NCBI RefSeq assembly: GCF_009833965.1
Contig: NZ_CP047165.1
Location: forward strand, 1,302,001-1,366,000
Length of the DNA stretch: 64,000 bases
Reading direction: 5' to 3'
DNA from: Pelistega ratti
GTDB lineage: Bacteria; Pseudomonadota; Gammaproteobacteria; Burkholderiales; Burkholderiaceae_B
A program made the position numbers and the translations under genes. Below the pieces are notes generated by a model, which saw only the letters and a program-made list of their open reading frames with translations, was not told the origin of the DNA and searched no databases. Shown here piece after piece: positions 1-10,026 of this stretch (its first letter is position 1; each line of letters starts with the position of its first letter).

Positions 1-2279
1 TAATGTCTCACCAAGTTGACGATTAACATTAACATTCGCATTATCACCTTTAAAATTCAGCCCTTTTGCAATATCATCTGTATTTTTGGTGATATTTTGC
101 GTATTGTTCGTCACATTTTGGTTGGTAGCATACAGTTGTGAGCCATTGACGGCATCTTTACTATTTGCATCAACCGTTCCGTTCGCCACATCGGTAATCT
201 TATGATTATCGACACTAACATCTCCGCCAGAGATTATCGTTTTACCATCCTTACCTAACTCAATTTTATGCGTACCGTTAGCGATAGAATTAATATCGGT
301 TAGGTCTTTCTCTAATGCGTAGGTATAAGTATGATCACCGTTTGTCGCTACGTCTTGTTTAATATTTAAGTTTTGACCAGCCGCATAATTCACGGTGGTA
401 CCCGGTTTAACAATGGTAGCCGCAGCCGTTGAACCTGATGCCACGTTACCTGTTGCATTACCTAACCAACCTGAGTTGTTAATGATATCTACCACTGTTT
501 TGACGGTTGCAATACCATCTTTACCATTAACACCCGGTTGACCCGGTACACCCGGCTTACCATCATTAATTGTTGGCGCTTCACCTAGTACCACGTCATA
601 TTTAACCACCCCATTTTTATCAACCGAGGCAGTTGTGTAGTTACCATTGACAAAATCTAAACCGTCTGACACTTTAACGCTTTGTTTCGTACTCGCATCA
701 CCATTCGATTTATACGATAACAAGGCATCGCCTAAGTTTTGAGCAATCGCATTAACGGTATATGTTTTCTGTCCTGTCGTTGCATCAGATGTTTCGTCAA
801 CTGTCACATTATCGCCGGCTTTCACCACTGTGCCTAAACCTGTAATCACTTTTTTACCTTCATTGGTAATATTAGTAAGGTTATTATCCGCGGCATTATC
901 GATTTTATCCTTAGTTTCCTTCGTTAAATCGACAGCAACTTGGCTACCAGATGCTTTAGTTTCAACATATTTTTGGTTATCTCCTCCTACCACATCAAAC
1001 TGCAAGCCACCTGCTTTATTAAGTTGCTGAGTTTCTGTTGCAGTATTTTTATCAGCACCTAGCTTAATCGTATTATTACCTAATTTATTTAGCTGATTAA
1101 CATTAACGGCATCCGTACCATCTGTCCCTTCAGCAATATTAGTAATCTTATTACCGCCGTTATTGAGACCATTATCTGTTAATGAAACCGTTTTGGTCGG
1201 ATTATTCGAATTAATGGTAATACCACTACCATTGACGATCGTTGTTTTATCGCCGTCTTTAAACTCAGCACTGGTTAGATCTTTAAGCGTTTTGGCTAAT
1301 TTCACCGCTAAAGAACCATTGGCATCACCGATTACGCCGATATTATTATCCGCTAATTTAGTTGCATCAGTCTCGCCACCAACAATACTTAAGGTCTCAC
1401 CAAGTTGACGATTAACATTAACATTCGCATTATCACCTTTAAAATTCAGCCCTTTTGCAATATCATCTGTATTTTTAGTGATATTTTGCGTATTGTTCGT
1501 CACATTTTGGTTGGTAGCATACAGTTGTGAGCCATTGACGGCATCTTTACTATTGGCATCAACCGTTCCGTTCGCCACATCGGTAATCTTATGATTATCA
1601 ACACTAACATCACCGCCAGAGATAATCGTTTTACCATCCTTACCTAACTCAATTTTATTGGTACCATTAGAGATAGAATTAATATCGGTTAGGTCTTTCT
1701 CTAATGCATAGGTATAAGTATGATCACCATTTGTCGCTACATCTTGTTTAATATTTAAGTTTTGACCAGCGGCATAATTCACGGTGGTACCCGGTTTAAC
1801 AATAGTAGCCGTAGCTGTTGAACCTGACGCTACATTACCTGTTGCATTACCTAACCAACCTGAGTTGTTAATAATATCTACCACTGTTTTGACGGTTGCA
1901 ATACCATCTTTACCATTAACACCCGGTTGACCCGGTACACCTGCTTTACCATTACTAATTGTGGGCGCCTCACCTAGTACCACGTCATATTTAACCACCC
2001 CATTTTTATCAACCGAGGCAGTTGTGTAGTTACCATTAACAAAATCTAAACCGTCTGACACTTTAACGCTTTGTTTCGTATTCACATCGCCATTTGATTT
2101 ATACGATAACGAGGCATCGCCTAAGTTTTGAGCAATCGCATTAACGGTATATGTTTTCTGTCCTGTCGTTGCATCAGATGTTTCGTCAACCGTCACATTA
2201 TCGCCGGCTTTCACCACTGTGCCTAAACCTGTAATCACTTTCTTACCTTCATTGGTAATATTAGTAAGGTTATTATTGG
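1..2279 (-). repeat. Long tandem repeat (period 1389 bp = 463 codons) in the adhesin stalk
   Basis: Bases 1 to about 890 recur at about 1390-2279 with only scattered substitutions, an offset of exactly 1389 bp, so the frame is kept. Each unit contains stalk segments, the neck DAVNGSQLYA and a short collagen-like stretch GVPGQPGVNGKDG (about 512-565 and 1901-1954). The left unit continues beyond base 1. Confidence 0.9.
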
Positions 2280-5200
2280 CGGCATTATCGATTTTATCTT
2301 TCGTATCTTGAGTTAAATCAACGGTTACATCTGTACCACTGGCAGTTGTAGCCACATATTGAGCATTGTCACCACCTTTAACATTAAACTGTAAACCACC
2401 TTGTTTTGATAATGCTTGGTTATCCGTTGTTCCTGTATTACCACCTAATCTGATATTATTGTCACCAATCTTACTATCACCAACAAGTTTTAATTGCTCT
2501 TCAGTTGCTGCACGACCTGATTTGGCAAAGTCAGCACCATCAATAGTTTTATTGGTTAAACCAGTAATATCACCTCGGTTTCCATTCAGACTGATTGGGT
2601 TATTTCCAGCAATATTCACCACACCATTATCGGCAAACTCAACCTTACCACTACCCGTTTTGTTAGTGATAGATGTCACATCTGCTAAATCACCTTGTAC
2701 ATTAACTGCATATGTATCGGTCTCACCATCTGCACCCTTAGTGACAGTAGTGTTCTTACCATCAACCACTTTAATGGCTTTTTTCGCTTCATTACGGATA
2801 ATAGTTTTACCACCTTCCGTAATATTCGTTAGGTTGTTATTAGCAGCATTATCGATTTTATCTTTTGTTTCCTTCGTTAAATCGACAGCAACTTGACTAC
2901 CAGATGCTTTCGTTTCAACATATTTTTGCTTGTCTCCTCCTACCACATCAAACTGCAAGCCACCTGCTTTATTAAGTTGCTGAGTTTCTGTTGCAGTATT
3001 TTTATCTCCTCCTAATTTAATCGTATTATTACCCAATTTATTCAATTGACTAACATTGACGGCATCACTATCATTTGTACCATTTGCGACATTGGTAATC
3101 GTTTTATTACCCGCATTAATACCAGTATTAGTAACACTAGGACCATTTTTAATGGTTAAACCGTTATTATCTAAAGAAGTATTACCTGTCGTTACATTGG
3201 TAAAAGACACATTTTCTTTGGTAGCAACAGTTAAGTTTTTACCATCTTGAGTTACTTTAATATTATTACCCGCAATGACTTTAACCGTATCGCCCATTTT
3301 AACGGTTTGAGTTGTATTGCCTGTAACTTCACCTGTACCTGTTTGACCACTGGTAATATTCCAACCCTGCTCAACACGAGAAGCTACTGCATACAATTGT
3401 GATCCATTAATAGCGTCTGTAGAATTTGCATCAATATGGCCTGCGGCCACATTTTTAATTTGACGTTCTGAACCTCTACCACCGACACTGACAAATTTTC
3501 CAGCATCTGCAACTGCACCAACAAATCCCGTATAGATATATCCTCCAACTTCGGCTTGAGTAACTGTCTCAGTTGTATGAGAACCTTCTGTTTTTGAGTT
3601 ATCCCCAAGCACGACTGACCCATTAGTCGCTGCCGTAATATTGTTACCTAAAACAACGGTATTTTCACCACTGACGGTATTATTTGCACCAATAGCAGTA
3701 GAACGACTTCCTGATACCTTGTTCCCAAGCCCAAGTGCTATACTTGCATTAGCCGAAACATTTGCCTCACGACCTAGCGCAATGGCATTTTCTGCTGTCG
3801 CTTTTGCTTGTGTCCCTTGAGCAATTGTATTATCAGCTGTTGCTTGACTACTACGACCAATAGAAATTGATTGATTACCCGTTACAACAGCACTACTACC
3901 TAGACCAACAGAGTTAGCTACACTGACTGCTTTCTCTCCATTGACATAGTTACCAATCAGTACGTTTCGATCATTATTAAGTGCATTACTACCTGTTTGA
4001 GGTCCCATAATGATGGAACGATCGTTTGTTGCGTTTGATCCTGCTAGGTGTCCCATTAAGATATTATTATCACCCTTAGAATTACGACCAGCTAGATTAC
4101 CTATGGCAACGGTACCATCACCCGATAAGTTTTCACCAGCAGCCGCACCTATTAGCGTATTAGCGCCAGCACCAAATCCTTCAAAATTATTATTCTGACC
4201 ATTATCTGATTTCACTCCCTTACCAGCACCATTACCAATCGCAATGTTCTGTACAGAACGACTATCCGCTATATTTTGTCCCGCTTCTCGACCAATCGCA
4301 ATAGTCCCATAGGAAATCGTATCCTTACCCGCTTCCTTACCAATTAAAACACTTGGTGAACGATCACCATCTTTTGTCACGGAATTATTTTGTAAAGTTT
4401 GGTTCGCCTCGGTTAATGCACCAGCTTGATAACCGATAGCAACACTATAGTCTTTCTTAGAGCGTTGACCAGCTTCAGAACCAATATTTACATTATGAAT
4501 ATTCCAATTATCTTTTGTACCAACACCTGCATTTTCACCAATTGAAATATTACGACCGCCTTTAGTAGCTGCACCATCACCTATTGCAATATTGGCACGC
4601 TTACCTACTACGGCACGGTAAATAGGATTATTATTATTTTGATTAGCGTTAAAATAACTTCTTAACTCTTGCTCACTCGCAAATTTCTGATTCGTTGTTG
4701 GGTTAGTCAAATTTGCCCAATTACTAAAGTCATTATCAGAACCAGCCGCTGCATTTTTACCAATAGCAATAGAGCCATCATTAACATTTGAAATATTTGC
4801 ACCTAATGCAATGGCATCTCTACCGGCAATTTTCGTACCTAAACCAATCGCTACTGAATTCTCTGCTGTAGTTGTCGTGCCAGCAAACTCACCCAATGCA
4901 ATAGATCCCCTTGCTTTAGCACCTAAATTATCATAATTACTATTTACATCGGTTTGTCTATTCTTATCTGCATTCACACTGACATAGTTGGTTTGAGCAA
5001 GCTCAACCGCCTCTTTTACAGTGTTAAGCACTTTATTTTTAATGTAAAAGTCAGGCGCTTTATAGGTATAACGACCATTACCATCAATGCTATAACCCGT
5101 ATAGTTATTACCAGCAATCGTACGGGCAAGGTTATCATTCACTTCTGATAATTGTTTAACATTCACCGCATCAGTATCTTCACGACCCGCTGCTAAATTA

Positions 5201-6600
5201 ATTAAACGGCGCTCTGATCCTTTATTAGCAATAGCAACAACACCACGCTCAACATCAAAACCATCATTCGTATATTTTGCATTTCTGTTTTTAATGTCTT
5301 CTTGATTGATAATTGTACCGCTACCCAAAGCTAAAGAGTTATTCGCGTTAGATTGAGCCCCTTCCCCAATAGTCATCGCTCCTTTTCTAGTTGCTTTAGA
5401 GTCTTTACCGATGGTAATGACATTTTCATGTGATGCTTGGGCATTTGTACCAAAGGCAATAGAACTTGTGTTATTTGTACTTGCATTTGTACCGAAAGCA
5501 ATTGAATCAGTCTCACGTGACATTGCTCCAACACCAAATGCAATAGAGTTTTCTTTGGCACCATAAGAATTAGAACCAAAAGCTACTGATGCCTTACCCA
5601 TAGCAACCGCTTTTGAACCAAAGGCAATAGCTTTCTCCGCTACGTTATACCCTGGACGATATACATCTTCTTGTAAATACCCATCTCTTTCTTTAGAAAA
5701 TCCTCCTGTTCTCGCCTCCGAACCAAACGCAAAAGAATCATCACCATTCGTTCTAGCACCCGTACCAAATGCAACCGAACGAGCACCATTTGATTGAGTA
5801 TTATTTAATCCATCATATTTCGTTCTTTTCGCTTCCCCTCCTCCTGAGATACCGTCAAGCGTTCGAGGTGATGCATTACCAATCGCAATAGATTGATCCC
5901 CATTAGCAGTAGCCGAAGCACCAAAAGCAAAACTTGCAGTTCCTTTAGCATAAGCAACCGTACCAATTGCTGCAGAGTAATCACCAATTGCAGCTGATTG
6001 ACGCATTATTGCCAAAGAGTTAAATCCTGCTGCACGAGCCGCGGTACCAATAGCGGTTGATCCTGTACTCTGTGCATTAGAGAATGAGCCAATAGCAGTA
6101 GCTAGTCCACCAGTAGCCCGAGAATAGTCACCTATTGCAACACCATTTGATGAGCCATCTCTTTGAACAGCACTACTCCTATTACCAATTGCAACGCCAA
6201 ACGCATATTTTCCATCAGTCGCATATCCATCAGATTTATTACTTTGCTGATTAGCATCATCATAAGATTTATTACCAGGATTGTTATAATCGTATGGCCA
6301 AGTATTAGAACCACCAGCACCAGGTCTAGCATTAGCACTAGGGGTAGATTGCCCTTGACTTGCTGTACCCCCTATCTCAACATAAGCATTAGCTACAACA
6401 GGCGCTAATGCCAAAGGTACCACCGCTATAATTGTTTTTAATTTAAATGAGGGTGCGTTAAGTGAGGAACGAATTGACTCTTCTGAAGAGACTTTCTTCA
6501 CAGCAGATACAGAAGAGACAGGTTTTGACTTAGACAATTCAGAAACAACCATCCATATTTGACGTACTTTACACCAAATGACCTTGAAAATTTTGTTCAT
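1..6600 (-). CDS. Trimeric autotransporter adhesin (YadA/Hia type), 5' part; C-terminus outside the window
   Basis: Open without a stop from the ATG at 6600 to base 1, at least 2200 codons; the frame at base 1 is the same as at the start. The N-terminus is an extended signal peptide (MNKIFKVIW..., ESPR type) with a hydrophobic core at about residues 56-72 and likely cleavage after VANA. Residues of about 110-1050 are head repeats of the AIG/SIAIG left-handed beta-roll type. From about residue 470 on, neck motifs (DAVNVKQL, DAINGSQLYA) and long stalk repeats follow. Family knowledge: such proteins trimerise through a C-terminal outer-membrane anchor and bind host matrix, cells or each other. 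The anchor lies outside the window, so integrity of the gene cannot be judged. Several stalk blocks are duplicated (see repeats). Confidence 0.96.
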   Translation of the reverse strand, partial: MNKIFKVIWCKVRQIWMVVSELSKSKPVSSVSAVKKVSSEESIRSSLNAPSFKLKTIIAVVPLALAPVVANAYVEIGGTASQGQSTPSANARPGAGGSNTWPYDYNNPGNKSYDDANQQSNKSDGYATDGKYAFGVAIGNRSSAVQRDGSSNGVAIGDYSRATGGLATAIGSFSNAQSTGSTAIGTAARAAGFNSLAIMRQSAAIGDYSAAIGTVAYAKGTASFAFGASATANGDQSIAIGNASPRTLDGISGGGEAKRTKYDGLNNTQSNGARSVAFGTGARTNGDDSFAFGSEARTGGFSKERDGYLQEDVYRPGYNVAEKAIAFGSKAVAMGKASVAFGSNSYGAKENSIAFGVGAMSRETDSIAFGTNASTNNTSSIAFGTNAQASHENVITIGKDSKATRKGAMTIGEGAQSNANNSLALGSGTIINQEDIKNRNAKYTNDGFDVERGVVAIANKGSERRLINLAAGREDTDAVNVKQLSEVNDNLARTIAGNNYTGYSIDGNGRYTYKAPDFYIKNKVLNTVKEAVELAQTNYVSVNADKNRQTDVNSNYDNLGAKARGSIALGEFAGTTTTAENSVAIGLGTKIAGRDAIALGANISNVNDGSIAIGKNAAAGSDNDFSNWANLTNPTTNQKFASEQELRSYFNANQNNNNPIYRAVVGKRANIAIGDGAATKGGRNISIGENAGVGTKDNWNIHNVNIGSEAGQRSKKDYSVAIGYQAGALTEANQTLQNNSVTKDGDRSPSVLIGKEAGKDTISYGTIAIGREAGQNIADSRSVQNIAIGNGAGKGVKSDNGQNNNFEGFGAGANTLIGAAAGENLSGDGTVAIGNLAGRNSKGDNNILMGHLAGSNATNDRSIIMGPQTGSNALNNDRNVLIGNYVNGEKAVSVANSVGLGSSAVVTGNQSISIGRSSQATADNTIAQGTQAKATAENAIALGREANVSANASIALGLGNKVSGSRSTAIGANNTVSGENTVVLGNNITAATNGSVVLGDNSKTEGSHTTETVTQAEVGGYIYTGFVGAVADAGKFVSVGGRGSERQIKNVAAGHIDANSTDAINGSQLYAVASRVEQGWNITSGQTGTGEVTGNTTQTVKMGDTVKVIAGNNIKVTQDGKNLTVATKENVSFTNVTTGNTSLDNNGLTIKNGPSVTNTGINAGNKTITNVANGTNDSDAVNVSQLNKLGNNTIKLGGDKNTATETQQLNKAGGLQFDVVGGDKQKYVETKASGSQVAVDLTKETKDKIDNAANNNLTNITEGGKTIIRNEAKKAIKVVDGKNTTVTKGADGETDTYAVNVQGDLADVTSITNKTGSGKVEFADNGVVNIAGNNPISLNGNRGDITGLTNKTIDGADFAKSGRAATEEQLKLVGDSKIGDNNIRLGGNTGTTDNQALSKQGGLQFNVKGGDNAQYVATTASGTDVTVDLTQDTKDKIDNAANNNLTNITNEGKKVITGLGTVVKAGDNVTVDETSDATTGQKTYTVNAIAQNLGDASLSYKSNGDVNTKQSVKVSDGLDFVNGNYTTASVDKNGVVKYDVVLGEAPTISNGKAGVPGQPGVNGKDGIATVKTVVDIINNSGWLGNATGNVASGSTATATIVKPGTTVNYAAGQNLNIKQDVATNGDHTYTYALEKDLTDINSISNGTNKIELGKDGKTIISGGDVSVDNHKITDVANGTVDANSKDAVNGSQLYATNQNVTNNTQNITKNTDDIAKGLNFKGDNANVNVNRQLGETLSIVGGETDATKLADNNIGVIGDANGSLAVKLAKTLKDLTSAEFKDGDKTTIVNGSGITINSNNPTKTVSLTDNGLNNGGNKITNIAEGTDGTDAVNVNQLNKLGNNTIKLGADKNTATETQQLNKAGGLQFDVVGGDNQKYVETKASGSQVAVDLTKETKDKIDNAADNNLTNITNEGKKVITGLGTVVKAGDNVTVDETSDATTGQKTYTVNAIAQNLGDALLSYKSNGDASTKQSVKVSDGLDFVNGNYTTASVDKNGVVKYDVVLGEAPTINDGKPGVPGQPGVNGKDGIATVKTVVDIINNSGWLGNATGNVASGSTAAATIVKPGTTVNYAAGQNLNIKQDVATNGDHTYTYALEKDLTDINSIANGTHKIELGKDGKTIISGGDVSVDNHKITDVANGTVDANSKDAVNGSQLYATNQNVTNNTQNITKNTDDIAKGLNFKGDNANVNVNRQLGETL
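893..3060 (-). repeat. Second, interleaved in-frame repeat in the adhesin stalk (offset 1953 bp)
   Basis: The segment from about 893 to 1110 (ending in a VNVNQLNKLGNNTIKLG neck) is repeated at about 2846-3060, offset 1953 bp or 651 codons. The neighbouring 2285-2450 segment is a more diverged version of the same module. The stalk is thus a mosaic of related blocks rather than a simple tandem array. Confidence 0.75.
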
Positions 6601-7243
6601 AGTTATAATCCCATAAAAACAAAAACGCGATAATAAAATTAACTCTTTAAATCTCTTGGTATAGGTCTATCTTTTTTGTATTTTTAGAATAATAGGAGTC
6701 TATAAACTAAACTCTTCTATAACAAGCCTGTCTCATTTTTATATGTAGCTATCAGATAAGCATTCTAAATAACTCCTTGTTATATGGCGAATTCTATAGA
6801 GTTATTTATTTTTCATAAAGTAATAAGGAATAAATTCACAAATTTTTACATGAAACTCATCTTTTTGTTGTATTTTATGCATATAAAATACAATTTAAAA
6901 ATAAAGTAATATTTTGATAATTATAGAAAAAATATAAATATTTTTAAATTTTATTTAATATATTAAAAATTTAAAATATTATCAAATGAAATATAAAGAA
7001 GTTTATATATTAACTTCTTATGTTATATTCGCCTGATATTAGGCTAACTTAAACCAGAAACTACGCCTCTTATTTAATATACAATTCAATATTTTTATAA
7101 TTTAAGATTCAAATAAATATAGGGACTATCCTTATGTTATTACCTACCTTATCAGTAAAAACAACAACAGTCCCTATAATTTTCTAATATACCTAATTAG
7201 CAGCCATTATTTTTAATATTATTTTCCTACTGCATCCCCTACT
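6601..7243. other. AT-rich intergenic region between adhesin and galU
   Basis: 643 bases with no convincing gene. It must hold the adhesin promoter and 5' leader (minus strand) and the 3' end of galU. The part at 6880-6990 is almost pure A/T with long near-palindromic A/T runs. No IS ends or tRNA seen. Confidence 0.6.
7118..7178. repeat. Inverted repeat downstream of galU (possible terminator)
   Basis: TATAGGGACT at 7118-7127 is the exact reverse complement of AGTCCCTATA at 7169-7178, with 41 bases between. Read on the minus strand it lies 66 bases after the galU stop and is followed by ATTTATTT, so it may act as a large-loop terminator. On the plus strand the left arm (AGGGA) also sits 8 bases ahead of an ATG opening a 17-codon frame (7134-7187); there is no other support for that frame. 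Confidence 0.4.
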
Positions 7244-8077
7244 CTATTCAAAACCGTGGTATTTTTTGCCTAGGGCAATATTTGCTCTAAAGAACCCTTC
7301 CTTACTACCACAATCATAACGAACACCCTCATAGTTGTAGGCAAATATTTTACGCGTTGCCAACATAGCAGCAATACCATCTGTTAGTTGAATTTCACCA
7401 CCAACACCTCGCTCAATATGGCGTAAATGCTCAAAAATTTCAGGCTCTAAAATATAACGCCCTACGACGGCTTGACGAGAAGGGGCTGTTGCAATATCAG
7501 GCTTTTCAACAATACGCTCTACACGCATCGTACGATCCGCACAGTCTTTCCCTGCAATAATCCCGTATTTATAGGTTTCCTCTAACGGTACTTCTTGTGT
7601 TCCTAATACACCCCCATTTTGTGCATGTGCTACCTCAATTAATTGCTGAGTAACGGAAATATCCGAATCAATCAAATCATCAGCCAGCAATACCGCAAAA
7701 GGCTCATTCCCCACAACAGGTTCTGCACATAAGATAGCATGCCCTAACCCTAAGGGGACAGGCTGACGAATATAAATACAATTCACATTATCTGGTAAAA
7801 CCCCTTGGATAATAGACAGCAACTCTGTCTTACCTTTTTGCGCCAACTCTGCCTCTAACTCTGGCATGCGGTCAAAATGATCTTCGATAGAACGCTTATG
7901 ACGACCTGTAATAAAAATCAAATCCGTAATACCTGCCTTTACTGCCTCCTCAACAGCATACTGGATTAAGGGCTTATCCACCACAGGCAACATCTCTTTA
8001 GGCATCGCTTTTGTGGCAGGTAAGAAACGTGTACCAAGCCCAGCCACAGGAAAAACAGCTTTACGAATAGGATTCAT
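7244..8077 (-). CDS. galU: UTP--glucose-1-phosphate uridylyltransferase (first copy)
   Basis: Makes UDP-glucose from UTP and glucose-1-phosphate in the cytoplasm, the precursor for UDP-galactose (via galE) and other sugars. The 277-residue protein has the nucleotidyltransferase signature [17 protein letters not shown] at residues 13-29, a VEKP segment and GEIQLTD near the C-terminus; length is normal. I chose the ATG at 8077, which has AAAGGT upstream; the in-frame TTG at 8101 would add eight unrelated residues. Transcribed away from pgi. A second GalU is encoded at 29981, so this one may be the housekeeping copy or a second locus-linked enzyme. Confidence 0.95.
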   Translation of the reverse strand: MNPIRKAVFPVAGLGTRFLPATKAMPKEMLPVVDKPLIQYAVEEAVKAGITDLIFITGRHKRSIEDHFDRMPELEAELAQKGKTELLSIIQGVLPDNVNCIYIRQPVPLGLGHAILCAEPVVGNEPFAVLLADDLIDSDISVTQQLIEVAHAQNGGVLGTQEVPLEETYKYGIIAGKDCADRTMRVERIVEKPDIATAPSRQAVVGRYILEPEIFEHLRHIERGVGGEIQLTDGIAAMLATRKIFAYNYEGVRYDCGSKEGFFRANIALGKKYHGFE

Positions 8078-8326
8078 ACTAAAAACCTTTAAAATTAACA
8101 AGTACCATCGCTATATTATAATCATATATTTATCTTCACGTTATAAGACAGACAATTAAAAAGAAAGCAAGCCTAGCACATGATTTTTCTGAAAATATCA
8201 GAAACACTTCTTATTATTATCTTATAAAAATAGTTAATACAAAGTATTTACACACTCTATTTCACACCGTACAATAACCATTGTAGTAGTACAAAAAATA
8301 AATAATCTTATTTTCGCAATTATTCT

Positions 8327-9889
8327 ATGACAACGCATTACTCTACCCCATTACACCAATTACCTGAATGGCAAGCCTATAGCGATGCTATTCGTACTTC
8401 CTGTATTAATACCAATCACCTACGTCTTTTAAAGGTAGCAGGACTTACGCTTGATTTAAGTGCACAACGATATTCATCTGAGATAGAGAAGGCAATAGAA
8501 CAATTATTAACCGCTCGCCAACTGACTACCCATCGTGAGTTACTTTTAAATGGGGGCATAGCTAATCCTATTGAAAATCGCCCTGCTTGGCATACCATGT
8601 TACGCCAACCTCATCCACTACCTGAAGTCGCCGAAGAACGTAATCGGGTTCTTGAGTTTGTCCGCCGTACCGATAGTAATCGCCGTTGGCGAAATATTGT
8701 TCATATTGGTATTGGTGGTAGCGACTGGGGAGTACGACTGGCAACAGCAGCTTTTGGTTATGCAGGAACATGGCGTCATATTCGTTATGTTGCTAATATT
8801 GATGGACACGCGATAGAAGCTGGGTTAGCAGGACTGGATCCCCACGACACCTTAATTGTTGTCGCGACCAAATCCTTTACAACAGCAGAAACATTAGCTA
8901 ATGCAGATCGTGCACTTGAATGGCTAAAAGCCGCCAAAGTACCTAATCCCTATAACAATATTATTGCTATTACCGCTAAACCTGAGGTTGCCTTAGCTTG
9001 GGGTGTGCCTAAGCATAATATTTTTAAATTCTGGAGCTGGGTTGGTGGTCGGTTCTCTTTATGGTCTGCAGTGGGTGTAGCAGCAGGGCTTACCGTAGGA
9101 TCTAATGTATTGGCAGGCTTACAAAGTGGGGCTCATGCCATGGATCAACACTTTTTAAACGCTCCTATTGCTGAGAATGCACCAATCCAACTTGCCATGG
9201 CAGATATTGCCAACCGAAGTATTTTAGGTTATGGTTCTCGTAATTTAGCCGTTTATGATTCACGCTTAGCCAATCTTATCCCTTATTTACAACAGCTTGA
9301 GATGGAATCACTTGGTAAATCAGTCGATTTAGACGGTAATCCTATTGAAGTTCCCACAGGGTCTGTTGTCTGGGGAATGCCGGGGACTGATGCTCAGCAT
9401 ACTTTCTTCCAATGGTTACACCAAGGCACAGATGGTGCTCCTGTTGATTTTATTGTCTGCCAGAAAGCAGATCACCGCTATACTGAACACCATCGTCAAT
9501 TACTGGCACACTGTCTTGCACAGCGAGAAGCCTTATTAAACGGAAAAACAGAAGAAGAAGCCTACCAAGAAAACCTTAACGCAGGAATGGAAGAAGAACG
9601 CGCTCGCCTTATTGCTAAACATCGTAAATTAGCTGGTGGCAAACCTTCTAGTCTTATTGTATTACCACAACTCACACCATTTGCTCTTGGTGCATTATTG
9701 GCTTTATATGAACATAAAGTTTTTGTCGAAGGGCTAGTCTGGGGCTTAAATCCCTTTGACCAATGGGGGGTTGAGTTAGGTAAAGTATTGGCTAAAGATA
9801 TTGAAAAAGCCTTAGCCAGTGGACAAACTGATCCACAGACCCATAATCCATCGACAAGTTATTGGATTGAACAATTTGGAGAAGAGTAA
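8327..9889 (+). CDS. pgi: Glucose-6-phosphate isomerase
   Basis: Interconverts glucose-6-phosphate and fructose-6-phosphate in glycolysis/gluconeogenesis and feeds hexose phosphates to nucleotide-sugar synthesis. The 520-residue protein carries GIGGSDWG (sugar-binding loop), the family signature GGRFSLWSAVG and the C-terminal QWGVELGK. Full length for the family. It lies between galU and the polysaccharide genes, a common neighbourhood that links central metabolism to sugar precursors. The 225 bases before it are shared with the galU promoter region. Confidence 0.96.
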   Translation: MTTHYSTPLHQLPEWQAYSDAIRTSCINTNHLRLLKVAGLTLDLSAQRYSSEIEKAIEQLLTARQLTTHRELLLNGGIANPIENRPAWHTMLRQPHPLPEVAEERNRVLEFVRRTDSNRRWRNIVHIGIGGSDWGVRLATAAFGYAGTWRHIRYVANIDGHAIEAGLAGLDPHDTLIVVATKSFTTAETLANADRALEWLKAAKVPNPYNNIIAITAKPEVALAWGVPKHNIFKFWSWVGGRFSLWSAVGVAAGLTVGSNVLAGLQSGAHAMDQHFLNAPIAENAPIQLAMADIANRSILGYGSRNLAVYDSRLANLIPYLQQLEMESLGKSVDLDGNPIEVPTGSVVWGMPGTDAQHTFFQWLHQGTDGAPVDFIVCQKADHRYTEHHRQLLAHCLAQREALLNGKTEEEAYQENLNAGMEEERARLIAKHRKLAGGKPSSLIVLPQLTPFALGALLALYEHKVFVEGLVWGLNPFDQWGVELGKVLAKDIEKALASGQTDPQTHNPSTSYWIEQFGEE

Positions 9890-10026
9890 TACATCTCATT
9901 TACTTGGGTAGTATTAAACCATCGGAAGAATTAAGCCTAAAAGGATATTTTTATATAATAACCATAGAGCATATATAGAGATATTGTTTTTTCATTCTTT
10001 TAAGTATTTTTAGATTTACCCCACTT

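Noticed and set aside
830-6408. Many plus-strand open frames opposite the adhesin gene
   Set aside because: They are antisense to one continuous, well-supported adhesin frame; translations are low-complexity and match nothing.
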